64,000 nucleotides of DNA from Arachis hypogaea (taxonomy: Eukaryota; Streptophyta; Magnoliopsida; Fabales; Fabaceae), in NCBI RefSeq assembly GCF_003086295.3, contig NC_092053.1, forward strand, positions 86,241,671 through 86,305,670, written 5' to 3'. Made by a program: the position numbers and the translations under genes. Below the pieces are notes generated by a model. That model saw only the letters and a program-made list of their open reading frames with translations, ran no database searches and had not been told where the DNA came from. Below are positions 31,413-41,313 of this stretch, piece by piece. The number at the start of each line of letters is the position of its first letter. Positions within the stretch are counted from its first letter, which is position 1.

Positions 31413-32194
31413 CCTGAAAGAAGGGAAGAGAAAGAAAATTAAATGCAAAGAGAGATACAGCAAGGAAGGAAACGGAAAAGAGGGTGAATGATGCACAGTA
31501 AAATGTAGATGACATTAACACATGCTCTCAAGTACATATGAAAAGCCATCAATGGGAAATAGCTAGTGCATAAAAAGACAAGTGAATGCAAGGTGTTTAT
31601 TGGCATGCTGGCAAAGGGCATGAGTAGCATAGGCCAAGCATTACTTTGTAACAAACCATCACGTTTGTATTGACAATTGAATTCAATTAATAAAATAATA
31701 GGGGAAAGTTGTGAAAAGCAAGCATTGAATAGTATAGGAACATAGAGAAGTGCATAATGCCACATGGGCTTTTTCACAAACACATAGCATGCATGTTAAA
31801 CAAGATGTAAAAAGTATGAAATTGAACGTGCAAGCAATCCCCTAAAAAATAATAATAATAATTGTCAAATAAATTGTAACAAGTCACAAGCATATGGTGA
31901 GGGATAATGACTCAAAAAATTTCTAACACCATGTAAAAAGGGAAAAGAAGAATAAAGAAAATAAAAGTTTGAAAAGAAAAAGAAAAGAAAAAGAAAATAA
32001 TAATATATACATAATATAATAAGAATGATAGAAAAGAGAAGAAGGAAGAAGAAGGTAAAACCTTGTTAATGGAGGAGAGAGAGAGAGAGTGAGATAGAAA
32101 GGAGAAGGGGGAAAGAAGAAGGAAGGAGGGAAAAGAAAAATTAGGATTTGAAGGAAAGAAAGATAAGATAATTTGGCAATTGGGGTTTAGCTGT
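31413..32194 (-). other. R5 leader upstream of ORF2
   Basis: No gene. On the minus strand it is strongly pyrimidine-rich (TTCTTTTCTTTTTC-type runs near 31940-32160). No clear TATA box, unlike R1 and R6. Confidence 0.55.
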
Positions 32195-32725
32195 GCGGCG
32201 CATGCGACACGGCCGCGGAAGGCACGCATTCGCGTGGGTACGCATCAGGGAAGGGGACGCGATCGCGTCTGTCCCGCGGTCGCGTGACCTATGTTGCGTT
32301 GCTGACGCGAGTGCAGCCTCGCTCCAGCACAACTCTCTGTTTGATTCATTTTAATTGCCAAAATTGGGTGACGCGATCGCGTGGGTCACGCAATCGCATG
32401 AGTGTGCGTTATAAAATGGGGGACGCAGCCGCGTTAGCAACGCGGTCACGTGACAAGGATTGTGCTTCCAGCACCAATCCAGCACCATTCTCGCACAATA
32501 TAGCATTGTGCACCCCTTTACGTCGAAAATGCAGGGCACGCGGCCGCGTGAGGCACGCGGTCGCGTGGGAGGCCATGATGTCCAAGCGACGCGGTCGCGT
32601 GGAGTAATTTGTGCCATTGGCACGACTCCAGCGCTCCTCCTGCGTAACTTTCTGTTCATTTTTATTTTTCTTTACTCCTCCTGCCACGCGGACGCGTCGC
32701 TGGTGCGATCGCGTCGCGCGGTGAA
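32195..32725. repeat. ACGCGNNCGCGT word array in R5 pol-ORF2 spacer
   Basis: About fifteen words such as GACGCGATCGCGTC, CACGCGGTCGCGTGG and CACGCGGACGCGTCG separated by ordinary sequence. It is in the same place as the TGGCGTT arrays of R1, R2 and R6, and the word matches the R5 LTR array. Confidence 0.9.
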
Positions 32726-32908
32726 ATTTTAATATTTTTTTTAGAGAAATATAAAGACATGTAATTGAAAGAGCACGGAAGCACTAATAAAGAGAAGAGT
32801 TATTAAAGAAGAAAAACTAAAAGTGAAGAAAGGAACGATCATACCGCGGTGGGTTGTCTCCCACCAAGCACTTTGCTTTTACGTCCGTAAGTTGGACGCT
32901 CTACTAGC

Positions 32909-34664
32909 TCAATCTGCTGCTATGTGGGGATCTTCCAAGTGGAAGATCTCAAGCTCCTTATTTTTCTGCACCTTCTCACCATGGTACAGCTTTAGGCGGT
33001 GTCCATTAACCTTAATAAGTTCAGAACTTGAAGGATGGCTTAGGTGATAAACTCCGTACGGTTTAGCCTTCTCTATTCTGTATGGACCTTCCCATTTTGA
33101 TCTCAACTTACCGGGCCTGAGCTTCAGTCGAGATTTGTAAAGGAGAAAAAAAATCTCCAGGTTGGAACTCTCTCTTCTTGATGTTTTGATCATGCACAAC
33201 TTTCATCTTTTCCTTGTATATTCTGGAGTTCTCATAAGCTTCTAGGCGAAGGTTCTCCAGTTCCTGTAGTTGCAACTTTCTTTCAGTTCCGGCTTTCTCA
33301 ATTTCCATGTTGCACTCCTTAACTACCCAGAAGGATCTGTGTTCGATTTCAACTGGAAGATGGAAAACTTTTCCATAAACTAGGCGAAAGGGACTCATCC
33401 AAATGGGTGTCTTGTATGCTGTTCTGTATGCCCACAGTGCATCTTGTAGTCTGGTGCTCCAGTCTTTTCTATGAGGCTTCACTATCTTCTGCAAGATACG
33501 CTTAATTTCTCTGTTTGACACCTCGGCTTGCCCATTAGTTTGGGGCTGGTAAGCTGTTGCAACTTTATGGATTATCCCATGCTTCTTCATCAAGCCTGTT
33601 AGTCTCCTGTTACAAAAATGGATGCCTTGATCACTCACGATCGCTCGTGGTGATCCAAAGTGGCATATAATATGGTTTCTCACAAAGGAAACAACAGTGT
33701 TAGCATTATCAGTGCGGGTAGGAATTGCTTCCACCCATTTGGAAACATAATCCACAGCTAACAATATATAAAAATATCCACTAGAATTTGGGAATGGACC
33801 CATGAAGTCAATGCCCCATACATAAAAAATTTCACAGAAAAGCATATATTGTTGAGGCATCTCATCCCTCTTGGATATGTTACCAAATTTCTGGCATGGG
33901 TGACAAGATTTACAAAACTCAGCAGCATCTCTAAAAAGAGTAGGCCACCAGAATCCGCAGTCTAAGATCTTTCTAGCTGTTCTTTGAGGGCCAAAGTGTC
34001 CTCCACTCTCAGATGAGTGACAGGCCTCTAAAATGGACTGGAATTCTGATTGAGGCACACAACGTCTAATTATCTGGTCAGCGCCACATCTCCATAAATA
34101 TGGGTCATCCCATATATAATATTTAGACTCGCTTTTCAGCTTGTCTCTTTGATGTTTAGAAAAATGTGGAGGAAATGTGCGGCTAACTAAATAATTAGCA
34201 ATAGGTGCGTACCAAGGGACTACCTCAGATACTGCTTGCAGGTTGTCAAAAGGAAAATTATCATCTATAGGAGTAGAATCATCCTTAATATGTTCAAGGC
34301 GACTCATGTGGTCTGCTACTAAATTTTGATTACCACTCCTATCCTTTATTTCTAAATCAAATTCTTGTAACAGCAGTATCCAACGTATAAGTCTTGGTTT
34401 GGATTCCTTTTTAGCTAATAAATACTTTAGATCTGCATGGTCCGAATACACTACTACTATAGTACCAAGTAAATAAGCTCGGAATTTATCCAGAGCAAAA
34501 ACAATAGCAAGTAGCTCTTTCTCAGTAGTAGTATAATTGGACTGGGCAGTGTCTAAAGTCTTAGACGCATAGGCAATAACAAAAGGATCCTTACCTTCAC
34601 GCTGAGCCAGCGCTGCTCCTACTGCATGGTTGGAAGCGTCGCACATGATTTCAAACAGCTGGCT
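32909..34664 (-). pseudogene. R5 RNase H and integrase
   Basis: Same frame as the upstream ORF, separated from it by one TGA. RNase [50 protein letters not shown]. Integrase zinc domain: [12 protein letters not shown] and CKSCHPCQK. Core: [19 protein letters not shown] and [12 protein letters not shown], so the D, D, E triad is intact with the D-35-E spacing. Near 33143-33155 a run of eight or nine A (T on the coding strand) shifts the frame, and the integrase C-terminal domain ([14 protein letters not shown]...) continues in another frame to 32909. Both breaks are single-step changes. Confidence 0.9.
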
Positions 34665-37600
34665 TCAGTCGGGTCCTCTCACAATTGGGGCTTGAGTTAG
34701 AGCAGTCTTCAGCTCATTAAATGCTTGTTTGCAATCTTCACTGAACTCGAACTCAATGTCCTTCTGCAGTAATCTGGATAAGGGAAGTGCCACCATACTA
34801 AAGTCCTTAATAAATCTCCTGTAGAAACCTGCATGGCCAAGGAACGAATGGACTTCCCTCACAGAAGAGGGGTAAGGTAAACTAGAAATAACATTCACCT
34901 TCGTTGGGTCTACAAAAATGCCATTATTAGATACCACATGTCCTAATACAATTCCTTGCTTTACCATGAAGTGGCATTTTTCAAAATTGAGTACAAGGTT
35001 TGTATTAACACATCTATCTAATACTCTAGATAATCCATCTAAGCAAAGGTTAAAAGAATCACCATAAACGCTAAAATCGTCCATAAAAACTTCTATACAG
35101 TCCTCAATAAGATCAGAGAAAAGACTCATCATGCACCTTTGGAAGGTGGCTGGTGCATTGCACAAGCCAAAGGGCATTCTCTTATAAGCATAAGTCCCAA
35201 AAGGACATGTAAAAGTAGTCTTTTCCTGATCCTCAGGAGCTATATGAATCTGGAAATAACCCGTGTAACCATCTAGAAAGCCATAATGTGATTTACCTGA
35301 CAAGCGATCCAGCATTTGATCAATGAATGGAAGTGGGTAGTGATCCTTACGGGTAGCTTGGTTGAGACGCCTGTAATCAATGCAGACTCTCCAAGCATTC
35401 TGAACTCTAGTTGCTATGAGCTCTCCATGCTCATTCTTCACAGTAGTGACTCCGGACTTCTTGGGCACCACTTGTACTGGGCTTACCCATTCACTGTCTG
35501 AAATGGGATATATGATACCGGCTTCCAATAATCTGGTCACTTCCTTTTTGACAACTTCTAAGATGGTAGGATTCAATCTTCTTTGTGGTTGACAGACAGG
35601 TCTTGCTCCCTCTTCTAAAAATATTATGTGCTCGCATACTTGAGGGTCGATTCCCACTATGTCTGCCAAACTCCACCCAATTGCTTTCTTATGCTTCCTC
35701 AGCACATCAAGTAACTGCTCTTCTTGTTGAGAAGTCAGTTCTCTTGCAATAATAACCGGAAGCTTCTGCTCATCCTCAAGGTAAGCATATTTGAGATGTG
35801 GAGGGAGAGGTTTCAATTCTAACTGTTGATCATGGATAGGCTCTGGATTATCTGGGGCTTGCGAAAATGGCGAAGTGTTCTCATTGTCAGTTAAGAGGGT
35901 CCCCACACTTGGATCTTGTCTAGTGTGCTTCTCTTCAAACTCTTCTTTTTGAACTTCAGCCACACTCTCGTCTATGACATCACACTGGAAGATAGAACGA
36001 TCTTCTGGGGGGTTGTCAATGACTCCATTCAGATTGAAGATCACTATGCGGCCATCTATTTCAAAGGAGTATGTTCCTGAAAAAGCTTCCAATTTGAATT
36101 TTGATGTCTTCAGGAATGGTCTTCCAAGTAGGATTGATGATGGCTTATCTGAATCATTATGGGGCATCTCCAAGATATAAAAATCAGTGGGAAATGTGAG
36201 CCCTTTAATGTTCACCAAAACATCTTCAGCAACTCCAGCCACTGTAATAATGCTTTTATCTGCTAACACAAAACGAGCTGCCGACCTCTTTAAGGGAGGG
36301 AGCCTTAAAATATCATATATAGACAAAGGCATTATACTGACACATGCTCCTAAATCACACATGCAATCATAAATTACTACACCACCAATAGTACAACTAA
36401 CTATGCAAGGACCTGGATCACTACATTTTTCAGGTAATCCTCCCATTAAAGCAAATATAGAACTACCTAAAGGAATAGTTTCTAATTCATTAATTTTGTC
36501 TTTATGGATACATAAGTCTTTTAGAAACTTTGCATATTTAGGTACCTGCTGAATAACATCAAAAAGGGGAACAGTTACCTTAACCTTTTTGAATATTTCT
36601 ACCATTTTAGGATCAGGTTCCAGCTGCTTCCTGGGCTTCCTTGCAAGTTGTGGAAACAGAATGGGAGTAGTGTTTTCTGTGGTGCCTGTGCCTTTTGGTG
36701 CTTCTTTCTGTGGTTGAGCTATCTCTTCTTCAGCCATGTCCTGTATATCCTCTTCCTCTTCGACATCTTCGATTTCCACCACCTCTTCAGCTGAGGCGTA
36801 TTCTGGTGAGCTTGGTTCTTCCTGATTCCTCTCCTGCAGTGTGGTTCCGGACCTCAGGGTGATGGCATTAATGCCTCCTTTCGGATTGGGTAATGGTTGA
36901 GAGGGGATTCCAGTGGTGCTTGAAGGTTGGTTACTGGAATTTCGTGCTGAACCAAGTTGTGTCAATAAAGCTTGTAGAGTAGAGGTGAAACCATTCAGAC
37001 TGGCGTTAATATTGTTCACGATGGTGTTTTCCATGGCCAGTTGTCTTTTCTCAAAAGCTTGTAATAAATCTTCATTAGAAGATACAGAAGAATGAGTAAA
37101 CTGAGAGGTTTGCTGCTGATTGTTCGGTGGTCCTTGGTTTTGCCTCAGGTGAGGTACTCGGTAAGGTTGATTTTGCTGCCTGTTGTTGTTATTATTCCAC
37201 CTCTGATTTCCCTGATTATCTCTGCCTCCCTTATTATTGTTGTCCCTCCATTTCTGGTTTGAATTGTTCTGCCATCCATGGTTATTATTTCCACTTTGAT
37301 TGTACCCTTGGTTGGGGCGGTCATAGAAGTTGTGAGTGGATGCCACCATGTTGTCTTCTTGTTGGAGCTGCGGGCATTCATCAGTGTAGTGGCTGTAATC
37401 AGCACAAATTCCGCAAATTCTTTGTGGAACTAGTTGTTGGTTTTGCTGCGGTTGAGTTTGCTGAGCTTGTTGATTCAACTGCATTTGCTTCAGCAGGTTG
37501 CTCATCTCACAGATGCTTCGATTTAGAGCAGCAGTCTCTATGCCAGAAGATACTTCTGCAACGGCTTTTGAACGACCTTGCTTCTGTCTGTGGGTCTGAG

Positions 37601-38402
37601 TAGATTCAGCTAAATCACTGATCAATTGCCAAGCTTCATCAGTGGTCTTGTACTTCTTCATAGACCCATTGCTGGCACTTTCCAATGTGGTCTTATCTTG
37701 GGGCCTCATACCTTGTGTGATATAGCTGAGTAGCACGATCTTGTCAATCATGTGGTGGGGGAATGCTTCCAGAAGATTATTGAAGCGCTCCCAGTATTCA
37801 AAGAGAGTCTCATTGTCGTCCTGAACAATTGTAGAGATATCCTTCCTCAGTTTATCAGTAACTTCAGATGGAAAGAATTTCTCCAGAAACTCCTTTCTGA
37901 GTGTATCCCAGTTGGATACATTTGCTAGAGGTTGAGTGTAGTACCACTCTCTTGCTTTTCCCTCAAGAGAGCACGGAAAAGCTTTCAGCAGAATTGAAGT
38001 TTCATCAGTGCCATCACTCCTGACAGTAGAACAGGCTGCCTGGAAATCTCTCAAGTGCTTGATAGGCTCTTGAGCAGGTAGGCCATGAAACTTGGGCATC
38101 AAATTCAGCAGTGCGGTCTTTATTTCAAAATCTGTAGCTACCGCTGGATGATGCACTTGAAATGGTTGCATTGTAAAATCAGGAGCTCCTTCCTCCTGAA
38201 TGGTAACTCTTCTAGCTGCCATGTTTTCTGCATGTAAAACAACCGAATCAGTAGTACGGGGGCTGGTTTCTTCCTCAGATTCACTTTCAGATCCGCTCTC
38301 AGAGCGGACTAACCTACGCTGTTCTCGCATTATTCGTGAAATAGACCTTTCAATTTCAGGATCGAATATTAGCAAGTGCGGATCAGGAAGTGAACACGTC
38401 AT
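34665..38402 (-). CDS. R5 gag-protease-RT polyprotein
   Basis: Open frame of 1,245 codons from ATG 38402. Gag core at about residues 110-235 (FPCSLEGKAREWYY, FLEKFFPSEVTDKLRKD). CCHC knuckle CGICADYSHYTDEC at about 330-343, then an Asn/Gln-rich stretch. A Glu-rich linker precedes protease, whose motif CDLGACVSIMPLS has its Asp at residue 683. RT has VCIDYRRLN, MPFGLCNAPATFQRCM and FMDDFSVYGD (about 1106-1109), all intact. The ORF ends at TGA 34665-34667, where R7 has TGG. It lies 93 bp after the PBS. Maturation enzymes and RT could be made from it; RNase H and integrase could not without readthrough. Confidence 0.92.
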   Translation of the reverse strand: MTCSLPDPHLLIFDPEIERSISRIMREQRRLVRSESGSESESEEETSPRTTDSVVLHAENMAARRVTIQEEGAPDFTMQPFQVHHPAVATDFEIKTALLNLMPKFHGLPAQEPIKHLRDFQAACSTVRSDGTDETSILLKAFPCSLEGKAREWYYTQPLANVSNWDTLRKEFLEKFFPSEVTDKLRKDISTIVQDDNETLFEYWERFNNLLEAFPHHMIDKIVLLSYITQGMRPQDKTTLESASNGSMKKYKTTDEAWQLISDLAESTQTHRQKQGRSKAVAEVSSGIETAALNRSICEMSNLLKQMQLNQQAQQTQPQQNQQLVPQRICGICADYSHYTDECPQLQQEDNMVASTHNFYDRPNQGYNQSGNNNHGWQNNSNQKWRDNNNKGGRDNQGNQRWNNNNNRQQNQPYRVPHLRQNQGPPNNQQQTSQFTHSSVSSNEDLLQAFEKRQLAMENTIVNNINASLNGFTSTLQALLTQLGSARNSSNQPSSTTGIPSQPLPNPKGGINAITLRSGTTLQERNQEEPSSPEYASAEEVVEIEDVEEEEDIQDMAEEEIAQPQKEAPKGTGTTENTTPILFPQLARKPRKQLEPDPKMVEIFKKVKVTVPLFDVIQQVPKYAKFLKDLCIHKDKINELETIPLGSSIFALMGGLPEKCSDPGPCIVSCTIGGVVIYDCMCDLGACVSIMPLSIYDILRLPPLKRSAARFVLADKSIITVAGVAEDVLVNIKGLTFPTDFYILEMPHNDSDKPSSILLGRPFLKTSKFKLEAFSGTYSFEIDGRIVIFNLNGVIDNPPEDRSIFQCDVIDESVAEVQKEEFEEKHTRQDPSVGTLLTDNENTSPFSQAPDNPEPIHDQQLELKPLPPHLKYAYLEDEQKLPVIIARELTSQQEEQLLDVLRKHKKAIGWSLADIVGIDPQVCEHIIFLEEGARPVCQPQRRLNPTILEVVKKEVTRLLEAGIIYPISDSEWVSPVQVVPKKSGVTTVKNEHGELIATRVQNAWRVCIDYRRLNQATRKDHYPLPFIDQMLDRLSGKSHYGFLDGYTGYFQIHIAPEDQEKTTFTCPFGTYAYKRMPFGLCNAPATFQRCMMSLFSDLIEDCIEVFMDDFSVYGDSFNLCLDGLSRVLDRCVNTNLVLNFEKCHFMVKQGIVLGHVVSNNGIFVDPTKVNVISSLPYPSSVREVHSFLGHAGFYRRFIKDFSMVALPLSRLLQKDIEFEFSEDCKQAFNELKTALTQAPIVRGPD

Positions 38403-38495
38403 TTGACGGAAGAAACATACAGCTCATAGTAGCAAAATTAAATAAAATACAAATAAATAAATTCTAATTAATAAAATTAGCACTCTATTGCAACT

Positions 38496-38512
38496 CCCCA
38501 GCAACGGCGCCA
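38496..38512 (-). promoter_or_regulatory. R5 primer binding site, tRNA-Asp
   Basis: The reverse complement reads TGGCGCCGTTGCTGGGG, one mismatch to tRNA-Asp, a few bases from the LTR end at 38518. Confidence 0.9.
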
Positions 38513-38517
38513 AAAAT

Positions 38518-39989
38518 TGATGGGAAGCAGAAGCTGGTGAATTAAAAATTTATTAAAATGGTTACGTTGCCAGTATAGTTCTTAACTCACCGAAAATCTG
38601 CCTATCAATTTAGAAATATGTCACAGAGAGTTTAAATTAAAATTACTGAGAGTTTTAAGTCCCAGGTCGTCTCCCAACGAGTTGCAGAAAAGTGTGCTGT
38701 TTTATTAATCAGATGTTCCAAGAAGTTGAGCTAAGTAAATTGGAATTTAAATTGAGGAATTTTAAATAATATAAATAAAATCCTTGACTAGGAATTGATC
38801 AGTTAGAATCTCTATCATTGATGGAGTGATTTTTTAAGATTGATTTATAATTAACGGTTACTCTGTTTGGTTATCCTTTACTAGGTAAGGGAAAGTCAAA
38901 CAAGTTGGACTGCCAAATCTATTCACGAGTTACAACCCACTTAGTTCAAAGGGATTGGCGTTGGTGATAGGATAGCAATCCAACATTTAACCCAACTATA
39001 AATTTCTCCTTCGATCCTTCTAACTCAAGAGTTCCTTTTAATCAACTCCCTATCAAGTAATGAAACTACCACGCATTGTAAATAAAGAATCCATGGCACA
39101 TAAAAGGGAATTAAAAGAAAACATGATTGTTGGAATTGAAATTGAATTAAAAAGAAATAATCCTTGCATTAAATAATCATAAAAGTATCTGAATGATAAA
39201 ATTGAACATAACAAGAACATGGAAGAATAGAACCAAGTTAAGAGAACAAACTAGAATGATGAAGTCTTGATGAGGAAATAACTCTTCTCACTGTTCCAAT
39301 GCTAAGATCAATTGAAAATTAAAATCCTAAAAACTAGAGAGAAAAACCTAAGAGAGTGAAAAACTAGATCTAAAACTACTGAATGAATGTGTGTGTTGTT
39401 TCTGCATATTCTCTGACTCTAGTTTGCTGTTCCGGGCCGAAAACTGGGCCAAAATAAGGTCCAAAATCGCCCCCATCGAATTCTGCAGATTATGCAGATT
39501 GCACATGTCACGCGATCGCGTCATCCATGCGGACGTGTCGCTTGCGCTTTTTCCTCTCCACGCATTCGCGTCGTCCACGCTACCGCGTCACTTGCGCTTT
39601 CCAATCCGCGCGGCCGCGCAAGCCATGCGGCCGCGTCGCTGCGATTTGCGCTCCTTCGCGCGGTCGCGTGAGCCATGCGACCGCGTCACTTCTCGCTGGT
39701 TATCTCCTCAAATTCTTGTGTTCCTTCCATTTTTGCTAGCTTCCTCTTCAATCTCCATCTCATTCATGCCCTATAAGGCCTGAAACACTTGACACACAGA
39801 TCACGGCATCGAATGGAATAAAGGAGAATTAAAAGTAAATAATTAAAGTCTCTAGGAAGCAATTTTCAAACATGTACTGAATTTAGGAAGGAAATCTAAA
39901 TGCATGCTAAATTGATGAATAAGTGGGCAAGGATCATGACAAAACCACACAATTAAACACAATATAAAGTATAAAATAGTGGTTTATCA
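38518..39989 (-). repeat. R5 5' LTR
   Basis: Second copy of 27247-28716, with the ACGCGNNCGCGT array at about 39509-39689. Differences are mostly transitions, many at CpG words. Confidence 0.93.
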
Positions 39990-39994
39990 CTTAC
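39990..39994. repeat. Right target-site duplication of R5 (CTTAC)
   Basis: Matches 27242-27246. Confidence 0.95.
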
Positions 39995-41240
39995 TCTTCT
40001 AAAACACTAGATGTAGCACAATCCAACTATACCACTACGGAAAAGGAATTCCTAGCTATTGTTCATGCTTTAGATAAATTAAGATCTTATTTGCTAGGGT
40101 CCAAGATAGTGGTATACACAGATCATGCAGCTTTAAAGTACTTATTGACAAAGAATGAGTCAAAACCAAGACTCATAGGTTGGATCTTGCTTTTGCAAGA
40201 ATTCGACAATGAGATTAGGGACCGGAGTGGGTCTCAAAACTTGGTTGCGGATCATTTAAGCCGCCTTGAGAATTTAAAATTTGACCCATTTTTGATCAAT
40301 GACTCATTCCCATTGGATAGTTTACATGCTGTGTCGGATAGCTTTCCTTGGTTTGCTCCAATGGCGAACTACTTGGTTGCGAAAATCTTCCCTCTCAACT
40401 TTTCTAAAAACCAAAGGGACAAGTTGACGAGTGATTCCAAATACTACATTTGGGATGACCTTCACTTGTGGAAGAGGGGAGTGGACCAAGTAATTCGAAG
40501 GTGTGTGCCAGAATCTGAAATTCAACCTATTCTTGAAGCTTGCCATTCGTCCGAATGTGGTGGCCACTTTGGCCCACAAAGGACAGCTAAAAAGGTGTTG
40601 GATTCTGGATTCTGGTGGCCAACCTTATTCAAGGATGCTAACCGATTTTGTGTGTCTTGCCATCAGTGTCAGAAGTCGGGAAACACATCCCAAAGGGATG
40701 AGATGCCTCAGTAACCTATGTTATTTTGTGAGATATTTGATGTATGGGGCATTGACTTTATGGGACCATTTCCCAATTCAAGTCGGTATCTATATATTCT
40801 ATTAGTGGTTGGCTACGTGTCAAAGTGGGTAGAAGTAATACTTACCCGCTTTGACGACACCAATACCGTCATTTCTTTTGTTAGAAATCACATTGTATGC
40901 CGTTATGGGTCGCCACGAGCAATCATGAGTGACCAAGGATCCCACTTTTGTAACAGGAGAGTAGAGGCACTGCTCAAGCACTATGAGGTATTGCATAAGG
41001 TTGCAACTGCTTATCATCCGCAAACCAACGGACAAGCGAAAGTATCCAACCGGGAGATTAAGAGAATCTTGGAGAAAGTGGTCAATCCATAAAGGAAGGA
41101 TTGGAGCTTCTGGTTAGGAGATGCACTACGGGCGTATAGGACGGCCTACAAGACTCCGTTAGGGATGAGTCCCTTCCGGGTCGTCTATGGTAAGGCATGC
41201 CACCTTCCGGTAGAAATTGAGCATAGAGCCTAATAGGCGG
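39995..41240 (+). pseudogene. R4 RNase H (rest) and integrase
   Basis: Continues from 27246 in phase: [38 protein letters not shown]. Integrase zinc domain [12 protein letters not shown] and CVSCHQCQ. Core has DFMGPFPNS and [11 protein letters not shown], but the third catalytic residue is Lys (GQAKVSN) where R5 and R7 have Glu (GQAEVS), at the expected D-35-E position. Stops at 40712-40714 (TAA), near 41090 (TAA) and two adjacent stops near 41231. Sequence similarity to integrase ends near 41240, where R6-linked sequence begins. Inactive. Confidence 0.88.
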
Positions 41241-41290
41241 TTGGTATGCAAAATTGTTACTCAGGTTGTGAATTATTATTCGAAATTAAT
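41241..41290. other. Junction between R4 integrase and R6 PBS region
   Basis: About 50 bp matching neither integrase nor LTR. Most likely the start of a leader after the PBS, joined to R4 by deletion. Confidence 0.4.
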
Positions 41291-41291
41291 T

Positions 41292-41308
41292 CCCTGGCAA
41301 TGGCACCA
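41292..41308 (-). promoter_or_regulatory. Decayed tRNA-Asp primer binding site
   Basis: CCCTGGCAATGGCACCA differs from the tRNA-Asp end at three positions, all C-to-T or G-to-A. It follows the LTR on the side away from R6 gag. Confidence 0.65.
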
Positions 41309-41313
41309 AAAAC

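Larger units (their letters stand above)
27247..39989 (-). mobile_element. R5: complete 12.7 kb Athila-type element, potentially recent
   Basis: Both LTRs (1,470 and 1,472 bp, about 34 differences by eye), tRNA-Asp PBS with one mismatch, full gag-pro-RT-RH-INT, spacer with ACGCGNNCGCGT words, ORF2, two hairpin-PPT cassettes and TSD CTTAC. Gag-pol has one in-frame stop and one frameshift. It is the only element here with every enzyme domain present. Confidence 0.95.
23599..41240 (+). mobile_element. R4: Athila-type element, host of R2 and R5, both ends missing
   Basis: Fragments at 23599-27246 and 39990-41240 form one gag-pro-RT-RH-INT region interrupted by R5. The 5' part lies left of R2, outside the window. 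The 3' end stops in the integrase core near 41240, next to R6 sequence, so its ORF2, 3' UTR and LTR are lost. It must predate R2 and R5 and is the most broken of the + strand elements. Confidence 0.82.

Noticed and set aside
31439..31783. 114-aa ORF as a host gene
   Set aside because: It lies within the R5 leader, has no recognisable domain and is not kept in R7.
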